Shown one piece after another: positions 1 through 6,691 of a stretch of DNA of 9,252 nt. The DNA is taken from the NCBI GenBank assembly GCA_002730985.1, contig PCBP01000077.1, forward strand, positions 1 through 9,252, written 5' to 3'. The notes below the pieces were generated by a model. That model searched no databases. It was not told the DNA's origin and was given only the letters and a program-made list of their open reading frames with translations. Position 1 is the stretch's first letter. Each line of letters opens with the position of its first letter. Both the position numbers and the translations under genes were made by a program. The stretch is from Flavobacteriales bacterium. GTDB lineage: Bacteria > Bacteroidota > Bacteroidia > Flavobacteriales > BACL11.

Positions 1-3000
1 GGGGTTCCTTTAGCTAAGGTCTTATTGGAATTTGTAAAAGATTTAGAGACTTCACAATTTGTAGTTGGACATAATGTTGGGTTTGATAATAATATCATTG
101 GTTGTGAGTTACTAAGAAATGGAATGCCTAATTTATTAGCTGATTTCCCTTGTATTGACACTAAAGATAATGCTACAGATTATTGTGCTATCCCTGGAGG
201 TAGGGGAGGGAAGTTCAAATGGCCAAATTTAACAGAGTTACATACTAAATTGTTTGGTGAAGCTTTTGCAGAGGCACACAATGCTTCTGCTGATGTAGAA
301 GCTACTGCAAGATGTTTTCTAGAGTTGGTCCGCTTGGAAGTCATTCCTTTCTTAGAGGCAGGGCTTAATGCTACTGAATTTAAAAAATATCAGGAAACAA
401 ATTCAGATCCTTTTAAGCTCATTGGTTTAAATATTGAGCCATATGCAGCAGATTCTTTAGGTCATGAGGAAAAGGATTTAAATGAGGACGATAGGGTTGT
501 TTATGAAGCTTCTACTTCTCCTTTTGCTCATCTGCATGTACATTCACAATTTTCTGTTCTACAGGCTACTATTGATGTAAAAGATTTGGTAAATAAGGCA
601 GTAGAAATGAAAATGCCGGCAGTAGGAATCACTGACCATAATAATATGTGTGGGGCTTATAAATTTATTGATGCAGTATTGAATCACCCTGTAAACGCTA
701 GTGTAGATGACAGTAAAGAGCCTGTTTTAAAAGCAGTGTTGGGTTGTGAGCTAAATATATGTAAAGATCATCTAGATAGGTCAATAAAAGATAATGGATA
801 TCAAATCCCTTTTTTATGTAAAAACAAGAATGGATTTCATAATTTATCTAAATTATCTTCTTTGGCAAATATTGATGGGTTTTATTATGTTCCTAGGATT
901 GACAAAGATTTGGTCAGAGCACATAAAGAAGATTTAATTGCACTAACGGGAAGCACTTATGGTTTAATTCCTAATCTAATATTAAATATTGGAGAAGCAC
1001 AAGCCGAAGAAGAATTTAAGTGGTGGTTAGATACTTTTGGAGATGATTTTTATGTTGAAATTAATCGTCATGATTTAGAGGAGGAAAATCATATAAATAA
1101 GGTGCTTATTTCTTTTGCTCATAAGTATAATGTTAGGGTTATTGCTTCAAATAATGTTTATTATTTAGATAAAGAGGATGCGAATGCTCATGACATTCTA
1201 CTTTGTGTAAAGGACGGGGAAATACAAGCTACTCCTAAAGGGAATGGTAGAGGGCATCGCTATGGTTTCCCTAATGATAAATTCTACTTTAAATCATCAG
1301 AAAAGATGCAGAGATTATTTGCTGATTTGCCTGAGTCAGTAGATAATATTACCCACCTACTTAATAAGATTGAATCATATACTCTTTCTCGAGAAGTTTT
1401 ACTTCCTAAATTTGATATCCCTATTGAATTTATTAATAAAAAAGATAAAGAGGAAGGTGAAAGAAATGGAAAAAATGGAGAAAATGCTTATTTACGTCAT
1501 TTAACTTATGAGGGAGCAAGAGAGCGTTATATAGAAATCACTGATGATATAAAAGAACGTATTGATTTTGAGTTGCAAGTAATTGAAAATTCTGGATACC
1601 CAGGTTATTTTCTAATTGTTCAGGATTTGATTAAACAAGCTAGAAAAATGAATGTTTCTGTTGGCCCTGGAAGGGGTTCTGCAGCGGGTTCAGTTGTGGC
1701 TTATTGTACTACTATTACTAATGTTGATCCTATAAAATACAACCTTCTTTTTGAGCGTTTTCTAAATCCTGAAAGGGTGTCTCTACCTGATATTGATATT
1801 GATTTTGATGATGAAGGTAGGGGGCGTATTATTAATTGGGTAGTTAATAAATATGGTAAAGAGAATGTAGCACAGATTATTACTTATGGGACTATGGCAG
1901 CAAAATCCTCTATTAGAGACACAGCAAGGGTTTTAGATCTGCCTTTATTTGAAGCAGATAGAACTGCTAAATTGGTGCCAGATATGACCTCGTTAGATAA
2001 AATTTTCTCTTGGGATGATAAAGGTCTAAAATCTAATATTAAGGGAGATCAATTATCTAATGCAAAGAAGTTGATTTCTTTATCTGATGGTTCTGATTTA
2101 ACAGCACAGACAATTAATCTAGCTCGCAAACTAGAAGGAAATGTGCGAAATACAGGAACTCATGCTTGTGGGGTTATTATAACGCCAGAACCATTAATAG
2201 GTTTAATACCAGTAACTAGAGCAAAGGATTCTGATTTAATGGTAACTCAGTTTGATAATAGTGTTGTTGAGGATGCTGGTTTACTTAAAATGGATTTTCT
2301 TGGTCTAAGAAACCTTACTATAATTAAAGATTGTCAGAAGATTATTAAGAAGCTGCATAATATAAGTCTTGATATTGACACTATCCCTTTAGATGATGAG
2401 AAGACCTTTAAAATCTTCCAGAATGGTGAGACTTCAGGTATATTTCAGTTTTCCTCTGAAGGCATGAAGGCTCATTTGAAACAATTAAAGCCTGATAAAT
2501 TTGATGATTTGATTGCTATGAATGCACTCTATCGTCCTGGTCCTATGGAGTATATTCCTAATTATATTAAGCGTAAGCATGGGAAGGAAGATATTGCTTA
2601 TGATTTATCAGAGATGGAAGAGTTTTTGAGTGGCACGTATGGTATTACGGTATATCAGGAGCAAGTTATGTTGCTTTCTCAGAAGCTAGCTGGTTTCTCT
2701 AAGGGTGATGCTGATTTGTTAAGAAAGGGGATGGGTAAAAAGATTAAATCCGTACTTGACAAATTAAAACCTAAGTTCTTTGATGGCTGCGCTAATAATG
2801 GGTTTGATATTAACACAGTTGGAAAGATTTGGACAGACTGGGAGGCATTTGCTTCTTATGCCTTTAATAAATCACATTCTACTTGTTATGCTCTTATTGC
2901 CTATCAAACTGCCTATCTGAAGGCGCATTATCCTTCTGAACTTATGGCTTCATTACTTACTAATCATATGAATGATATAAAGGATGTTACATATTTTATG

Positions 3001-4092
3001 GCAGAGTGTAAAAGAATGTCTATTTCTGTTTTAGAGCCTGATGTTAATGAGAGCTTCTACAAGTTTGCTGTAAATAATAATGGTGAGATCCGATTTGGAT
3101 TAGGAGCAGTTAAGGGTGTTGGAGAGGGAGCCGTAGAAGCAATTGTAGGAGAGAGGAAGGAGAATGGTAATTATATTTCTTTTGATGATTTTATGAAGCG
3201 TGTAGATTTACGTGCAGCTAATAAAAGAACATTAGATAGTGTAGCATACGCTGGCGGTTTTGATTCTTTTGAATTAGAAAGATATCAGTACTTTGCTAAG
3301 GAAGAAAATGGCCAAACTTATTTGGAGAATATGATTAAGTTTGGGAATAAAGTGAAGGATAGTTTAAATTCAAATCAGTTTGACATGTTTGGAGGAACTA
3401 CTGAAGCTTCAATCCAGGCTCCTGTACCTTGTGATGCCGTCCCATGGACAACTATGGAAATACTTTCCAAAGAGAAAGAGGTTGTAGGTATCTATATCTC
3501 AGGGCATCCTTTAGATGATTATAAATTAGAAATAGATAACTTATGTAATGCTAATCTTTCTATGTTGCATAATATGGAAAAGATTAAAGGTAAGGAATTG
3601 CGGATTGCGGCAGTTGTTACTGAGGTTGAACATAAGGAGACTAAGGCAGGTAAGCCATTTTGTATCTTACATTTGGAGGATTATCATAGTTCTTCTAGTT
3701 TTTATCTTTTTAGTGATGATTATATTAAATTTAAGGCTTACTTAACAGCAGGTTGGCTACTATACCTTAGTGGGAAAGTTAGAAAAAAATTCTATAATGA
3801 TGATTTAGAGTTTAAGATCTCTTCAGTTGATTTACTAGCTGGAATTATTGATCAGCAGGTTAGAGACATTGTATTGAGGGTAGATGTGAATGACATCTCT
3901 GCAGCCTTTGTTGAGGAGATCGTAGCTTTAGCAAATAAATATGCAGGAAAACACTCTTTAGCACTTAATTTAGTGGACTCTCTTAATGGGTATGAGGTAG
4001 ATGTGCTTTCTAGAAAGACAAAGGTTAACATTGATAAAGATTTTATAAAGCAAATAGATTCTTTAAAGAAAGTGAGGGTAAAACTAAAATAA
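1..4092 (+). CDS. dnaE: DNA polymerase III alpha subunit with fused N-terminal proofreading exonuclease (5' partial)
   Basis: This is the replicative polymerase that extends DNA at the fork. The frame is open to base 1, so the start lies upstream; the TTG at 25 is internal. Visible domains in order follow. First is a DnaQ-like 3'-5' exonuclease, with its ExoII motif (HN..FD, 70-87) and ExoIII motif (H277, D292); ExoI (DxE) should lie just outside the window. A PHP domain follows with HLHVH (529-543) and ITDH (628-639). The family-C polymerase core has GPGRGSAAGS (from 1663), PDIDIDF with the probable catalytic Asp codons at 1795 and 1801, and the third Asp in MDFLGLR (2293). Then come a helix-hairpin-helix segment near 3097-3150, a beta-clamp-binding motif QFDMF (3376-3390, compare QADMF in E. 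coli alpha) and an OB fold at about 3595-3830. The 1363 codons visible plus roughly 80-90 missing fit the Bacteroidota DnaE length of about 1450 or more. No frameshift or intein is seen. Identification is firm; several PHP metal ligands look replaced (see findings). Confidence 0.97.
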   Translation, partial: GVPLAKVLLEFVKDLETSQFVVGHNVGFDNNIIGCELLRNGMPNLLADFPCIDTKDNATDYCAIPGGRGGKFKWPNLTELHTKLFGEAFAEAHNASADVEATARCFLELVRLEVIPFLEAGLNATEFKKYQETNSDPFKLIGLNIEPYAADSLGHEEKDLNEDDRVVYEASTSPFAHLHVHSQFSVLQATIDVKDLVNKAVEMKMPAVGITDHNNMCGAYKFIDAVLNHPVNASVDDSKEPVLKAVLGCELNICKDHLDRSIKDNGYQIPFLCKNKNGFHNLSKLSSLANIDGFYYVPRIDKDLVRAHKEDLIALTGSTYGLIPNLILNIGEAQAEEEFKWWLDTFGDDFYVEINRHDLEEENHINKVLISFAHKYNVRVIASNNVYYLDKEDANAHDILLCVKDGEIQATPKGNGRGHRYGFPNDKFYFKSSEKMQRLFADLPESVDNITHLLNKIESYTLSREVLLPKFDIPIEFINKKDKEEGERNGKNGENAYLRHLTYEGARERYIEITDDIKERIDFELQVIENSGYPGYFLIVQDLIKQARKMNVSVGPGRGSAAGSVVAYCTTITNVDPIKYNLLFERFLNPERVSLPDIDIDFDDEGRGRIINWVVNKYGKENVAQIITYGTMAAKSSIRDTARVLDLPLFEADRTAKLVPDMTSLDKIFSWDDKGLKSNIKGDQLSNAKKLISLSDGSDLTAQTINLARKLEGNVRNTGTHACGVIITPEPLIGLIPVTRAKDSDLMVTQFDNSVVEDAGLLKMDFLGLRNLTIIKDCQKIIKKLHNISLDIDTIPLDDEKTFKIFQNGETSGIFQFSSEGMKAHLKQLKPDKFDDLIAMNALYRPGPMEYIPNYIKRKHGKEDIAYDLSEMEEFLSGTYGITVYQEQVMLLSQKLAGFSKGDADLLRKGMGKKIKSVLDKLKPKFFDGCANNGFDINTVGKIWTDWEAFASYAFNKSHSTCYALIAYQTAYLKAHYPSELMASLLTNHMNDIKDVTYFMAECKRMSISVLEPDVNESFYKFAVNNNGEIRFGLGAVKGVGEGAVEAIVGERKENGNYISFDDFMKRVDLRAANKRTLDSVAYAGGFDSFELERYQYFAKEENGQTYLENMIKFGNKVKDSLNSNQFDMFGGTTEASIQAPVPCDAVPWTTMEILSKEKEVVGIYISGHPLDDYKLEIDNLCNANLSMLHNMEKIKGKELRIAAVVTEVEHKETKAGKPFCILHLEDYHSSSSFYLFSDDYIKFKAYLTAGWLLYLSGKVRKKFYNDDLEFKISSVDLLAGIIDQQVRDIVLRVDVNDISAAFVEEIVALANKYAGKHSLALNLVDSLNGYEVDVLSRKTKVNIDKDFIKQIDSLKKVRVKLK

Positions 4093-4122
4093 TCCTTTCT
4101 CTATCATAAGGATAAAGGATTA
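4090..4122. terminator. Candidate bidirectional terminator between convergent dnaE and mnmE
   Basis: A perfect 9-bp inverted repeat, TAATCCTTT (4090-4098) and AAAGGATTA (4114-4122), encloses a 15-base loop. It includes the TAA stops of both dnaE and mnmE. An alternative inner pairing exists because AAGGAT occurs twice (4108-4113 and 4115-4120, the second within AAAGGAT). Read on the minus strand, the stem is followed by a T-rich stretch (ATTTTAGTTTT), which fits intrinsic termination of mnmE. On the plus strand the downstream sequence is only weakly T-rich, so termination of dnaE here is less certain. The stem is AT-rich and its strength was not calculated. Confidence 0.55.
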
Positions 4123-5478
4123 CTTTCCGATACAGAATTTCCCAAAGATATTGCCAAGAAGGGTGTCATTAGTTACCTCCCCAGTAATGCTTCCTAGGTG
4201 CAAAAGTGCTTGTCGTATATTAATTGCTAGAAAATCTCCAGTGATACCTTTTTTGATTCCACTAATAACTGTATTTATTTCATGAAGTGTAAGTTGCAAT
4301 TCGTCATAATGCCTAAGGTTGGTCACTAAAGTTTCGTTGTTGGTAATTTCTTTAGTATTTACAAAAGTTAATAGTCTCTCTTTAAGTATATCAATCCCTT
4401 TATTTTCTTTTGCCGAGATAAAAATAGCATCTTTTAAATCTCTTTCTGATTTAGAGTTCAGATCAATTTTATTCACAACAACCAATAGTTTCTCCTTATC
4501 CTCTTCTTTTACTTTATTTAAATCATTTAACTGACTGGTTATGTTATCACTAGAATCAATAAGGAAAAGGATTATATTTGATTTTTCTGCTCTTTCCATT
4601 GTCTTTTTAATACCCATATTTTCTATAGTATCATTTGTCTCCCTGATTCCTGCAGTATCTATAAATCTAAATTTGAAACCTTCAATATTTAGCTCATCTT
4701 CAATAGCATCTCGGGTTGTTCCTGCAATATCTGATACAATCGCTTTTTCTTCATTTAGCAGACAATTTAGCAGGGTTGATTTCCCAACATTTGGTGCTCC
4801 TAAGATAGCTACAGAAATCCCTTCTTTTATCACATTCCCTAGCTTAAAGGATTCTATCAGCTTTTCTAGCTCTGTCTTAATATTGGTTAGTAAATCCTCA
4901 AATTGTTTTCTGTCTGCAAATTCTACATCTTCTTCTGAAAAATCTAATTCAAGTTCAATTAATGACGCAAAATCAATGAGTTTCTCTCTTAATTTCTGTA
5001 ATTTACTTGAGAATCCTCCTCTTAAGTTCTTTAGCGCTGTCTGGTGTGCAGCTTTACTTTCTGAAGATATCAAATCAGCAACGGATTCTGCTTGAGACAG
5101 ATCTAATTTTCCATTTTTAAAGGCACGCATTGTAAACTCTCCAGCAGTTGCACTTCTGCATCCTTTATTAACAAGTATTTGGATGATCTTATTTTGAATA
5201 TAAATTGATCCATGACAAGAAATTTCTACACTTTCTTCTCCGGTATATGATTTTTCATCTTTAAAAATACTAATTAAAACTTCATCGATTATATCTTTAT
5301 TATCAATGATATTACCAAAATGGATTGTATGTGAGTTTACATTACTAATTTCTTTGCTAAAGATAGAGTTTGTAATATGTATTGCTTTATTTCCAGAAAT
5401 TCTAATAACTGCAATAGCACTCATTCCTCCTCCTGTAGAGATAGCGCAAATTGTATCTTCTGGGTTAAAATATTTCAT
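4120..5478 (-). CDS. mnmE: tRNA uridine-5-carboxymethylaminomethyl(34) synthesis GTPase MnmE
   Basis: MnmE (TrmE) is a dimeric cytoplasmic GTPase. Together with MnmG it installs the cmnm5 group on wobble uridine 34 of certain tRNAs, using a tetrahydrofolate-derived one-carbon unit. The 452-residue product has the usual family length. The N-terminal folate-binding domain is recognisable from AIAVIRISG (21-29) and TAGEFTMRAF (111-120). A helical domain surrounds the inserted G domain, with P-loop GAPNVGKST (227-235), GTTRD (253-257), DTAG (274-277), NKID (336-339) and SAK (355-357). The C terminus is the diagnostic CIGK (449-452) with the conserved Cys. I chose the ATG at 5478 because the protein then starts MKYFNPEDTICAIS, the normal family N terminus. 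A longer version would need a TTG at 5508 that falls inside the promoter region. The gene converges on dnaE with a 27-base gap and diverges from sucD. All GTPase motifs are intact, so it should be functional. Confidence 0.97.
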   Translation of the reverse strand: MKYFNPEDTICAISTGGGMSAIAVIRISGNKAIHITNSIFSKEISNVNSHTIHFGNIIDNKDIIDEVLISIFKDEKSYTGEESVEISCHGSIYIQNKIIQILVNKGCRSATAGEFTMRAFKNGKLDLSQAESVADLISSESKAAHQTALKNLRGGFSSKLQKLREKLIDFASLIELELDFSEEDVEFADRKQFEDLLTNIKTELEKLIESFKLGNVIKEGISVAILGAPNVGKSTLLNCLLNEEKAIVSDIAGTTRDAIEDELNIEGFKFRFIDTAGIRETNDTIENMGIKKTMERAEKSNIILFLIDSSDNITSQLNDLNKVKEEDKEKLLVVVNKIDLNSKSERDLKDAIFISAKENKGIDILKERLLTFVNTKEITNNETLVTNLRHYDELQLTLHEINTVISGIKKGITGDFLAINIRQALLHLGSITGEVTNDTLLGNIFGKFCIGK

Positions 5479-5482
5479 TTGG

Positions 5483-5508
5483 CAAAAGTATTGAAAATAC
5501 TTTGTCAA
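5483..5508 (-). promoter_or_regulatory. Weak promoter candidate for mnmE
   Basis: On the minus strand, TACTTTTG (5490-5483) matches the Bacteroidota -7 consensus TAnnTTTG. It ends only 4 bases before the mnmE ATG. The nearest upstream TTG (5508-5506, part of TTGACA) is 15 bases away, shorter than the usual 17-23. If real, the transcript would begin at or next to the start codon and be leaderless or nearly so. A chance match is possible in such AT-rich DNA. Confidence 0.35.
5485..5503. promoter_or_regulatory. Palindrome in the mnmE/sucD divergent region, possible operator
   Basis: AAAGTATT (5485-5492) and AATACTTT (5496-5503) form perfect 8-bp arms around a 3-base centre (GAA). The element overlaps the -7-like element of mnmE and the -33-like TTTG of sucD. 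A protein bound there could affect both genes. No known regulator's site was recognised. With a 3-base spacer the symmetry suits dimeric DNA-binding protein recognition better than a stable RNA hairpin, but function is inferred only from position and symmetry. Confidence 0.35.
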
Positions 5509-5530
5509 TAGCTATAATGTCCTAATTTTG
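5501..5530 (+). promoter_or_regulatory. Bacteroidota-type promoter for sucD
   Basis: TTTG (5501-5504) and TAATTTTG (5523-5530) match the -33 and -7 elements of the primary Bacteroidota sigma factor (TTG-N17-23-TAnnTTTG), with an 18-base spacer. The -7 element ends 23 bases before the sucD ATG, giving a short 5' leader. No Shine-Dalgarno is seen; the leader is A-rich (AATAAAAAATAAAGAG before the ATG), as is normal in this phylum. Confidence 0.65.
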
Positions 5531-5553
5531 CATAATGAATAAAAAATAAAGAG

Positions 5554-6432
5554 ATGAGTGTATTAGTAGATAATAATTCAAGAATCATTGTGCAAGGCTT
5601 TACAGGCACTGAAGGCACTTTTCATTCAGAACAAATGATAGCCTATGGTACAAATATAGTGGGTGGTGTTACCCCAGGTAAGGGAGGACAATTGCACTTA
5701 GATAAGCCTGTATTTAACACAGTAAGTGATTCTGTCAAGGAGGTTGCTGCTAATACATCTATAATATTTGTTCCGCCAGCATTTGCCGCAGATGCTGTAA
5801 TGGAAGCTGCTGAAGCTGGTATTAAAGTTATTATTTGTATTACTGAGGGTATTCCTACAAAGGATATGATAATCGTGAAAGAATACTTATCAGATAAAGA
5901 TTGTGTTTTAGTAGGACCTAATTGTCCTGGAGTGATTACACCAAATGAGGCGAAATGTGGGATTATGCCAGGATTTGTGTTTAAAAAGGGAAGAATAGGG
6001 ATTGTCTCTAAATCAGGGACTCTTACTTATGAAGCTGCGGATCAGGTGGTAAAGGCTGGAATTGGTATCTCTACTGCTATTGGTATTGGAGGTGATCCAA
6101 TTATTGGCACTACTACAAAAGATGCTGTTGAGTTATTTATGAATGATTCTGATACAGATGGTATTATTATGATAGGTGAGATAGGTGGTCAGTTAGAGGC
6201 AGATGCTGCAAGGTGGATTAAGGAGAATGGCACAAAACCTGTTGTTGGATTTATTGCTGGCAAGACTGCTCCTGCAGGTAGAAAGATGGGTCATGCAGGT
6301 GCTATTGTAGGAGGTAAGGATGATACTGCAGAAGCAAAAATGGCTATTTTAAGAGAATGTGGAATTACTGTTGCAGAATCTCCTGCAGAGATTGGGAAAT
6401 TAATGGCAGAACATATGGGTATTACTGTTTAA
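5554..6432 (+). CDS. sucD: Succinyl-CoA synthetase (succinate-CoA ligase, ADP/GDP-forming) alpha subunit
   Basis: SucD is the alpha subunit of the TCA-cycle enzyme that interconverts succinyl-CoA and succinate with substrate-level phosphorylation of ADP or GDP. It works with the beta subunit SucC in the cytoplasm. The 292-residue product is full length for the family. The N-terminal CoA-binding Rossmann domain holds [13 protein letters not shown] (15-27) and TPGKGG (40-45). Further conserved blocks are GPNCPGVI (121-128), [12 protein letters not shown] (149-160) and GIGGDP (177-182). GHAGAI (246-251) carries the phosphorylated active-site His at residue 247, equivalent to His246 in E. coli. 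The ATG at 5554 gives the expected family N terminus. sucC is not adjacent: upstream is divergent mnmE and downstream an unrelated secreted protein, so the gene appears to be transcribed alone from its own promoter. Unlinked sucC and sucD are common in Bacteroidota. No missing catalytic residue or frame problem is seen. Confidence 0.97.
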   Translation: MSVLVDNNSRIIVQGFTGTEGTFHSEQMIAYGTNIVGGVTPGKGGQLHLDKPVFNTVSDSVKEVAANTSIIFVPPAFAADAVMEAAEAGIKVIICITEGIPTKDMIIVKEYLSDKDCVLVGPNCPGVITPNEAKCGIMPGFVFKKGRIGIVSKSGTLTYEAADQVVKAGIGISTAIGIGGDPIIGTTTKDAVELFMNDSDTDGIIMIGEIGGQLEADAARWIKENGTKPVVGFIAGKTAPAGRKMGHAGAIVGGKDDTAEAKMAILRECGITVAESPAEIGKLMAEHMGITV

Positions 6433-6510
6433 TATAGTAAGATATCAATCTCTCTATTCTATTTTTTTGTGTCCAATGATGAATGTTGATGGTGTGGTTA
6501 TTACTAAAAA

Positions 6511-6552
6511 ATTATGACCCAAGATCAGAATCATAGTCCTCTTTATTTTTTT
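6511..6552 (+). terminator. Weak terminator candidate downstream of sucD
   Basis: ATTATGA (6511-6517) can pair with TCATAGT (6531-6537) through 7 bp including one G-U. An 8-base gap later comes a run of seven T (6546-6552). The stem is AT-rich and the T-run is separated from it, so this is a marginal intrinsic terminator. Another T7 run at 6462-6468 has no convincing stem before it. Nothing else recognisable was found in the first part of the 259-base gap after sucD. Confidence 0.25.
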
Positions 6553-6627
6553 GTTAATAAGTGTCTTTTTCTAGTTTAAGGAGTTGTTAATTATTTCTTA
6601 ATAACATATTCATAACCTTGACTTTTT

Positions 6628-6663
6628 TTGAAAGACTGAATGGCTCCAATTCAAGTATATTTG
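6628..6663 (+). promoter_or_regulatory. Promoter candidate for the secreted repeat protein
   Basis: TATATTTG (6656-6663) is an exact match to the -7 element TAnnTTTG. TTG at 6628-6630 (after a run of T) could serve as the -33 element, but the 25-base spacer is slightly long. The -7 element ends 28 bases before the ATG at 6692. The leader is very AT-rich and ends in a run of A directly before the start codon, with no Shine-Dalgarno, like the sucD leader. Confidence 0.5.
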
Positions 6664-6691
6664 AGCAGTATTAATTTAATTTTTTAAAAAA

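Noticed and set aside
25..27. TTG at 25 as the start of dnaE
   Set aside because: The same frame is open back to base 1 and the upstream codons continue the exonuclease domain, whose ExoI motif must lie further upstream; the gene is simply truncated by the window.
3548..3745. Open frame 3548-3745 in another frame of dnaE
   Set aside because: It lies inside the OB-fold region of intact dnaE and shows no independent signals.
4319..5494. Plus-strand open frames inside mnmE (4319-4534, 4541-5095, 5306-5494)
   Set aside because: They are antisense to a complete, motif-rich mnmE, are rich in Ser/Phe/Ile as expected from reading AT-rich coding DNA backwards, and match no family I know.
5479..5508. 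Longer mnmE starting at TTG 5508
   Set aside because: The extra ten residues do not resemble MnmE N termini, and the region contains promoter-like and palindromic elements; the ATG at 5478 fits the family.
5491..5518. E. coli-like sigma70 promoter TTGAAA-N16-TATAAT upstream of sucD
   Set aside because: It is a close match to the sigma70 consensus, but Bacteroidota primary sigma factors use TTG/TAnnTTTG, and a good match of that type lies just downstream (5501-5530).
5651..5658. TATATTTG on the minus strand inside sucD as a distant mnmE promoter
   Set aside because: It matches the -7 consensus but has no TTG at a proper distance upstream and lies over 170 bases from mnmE within a coding region.
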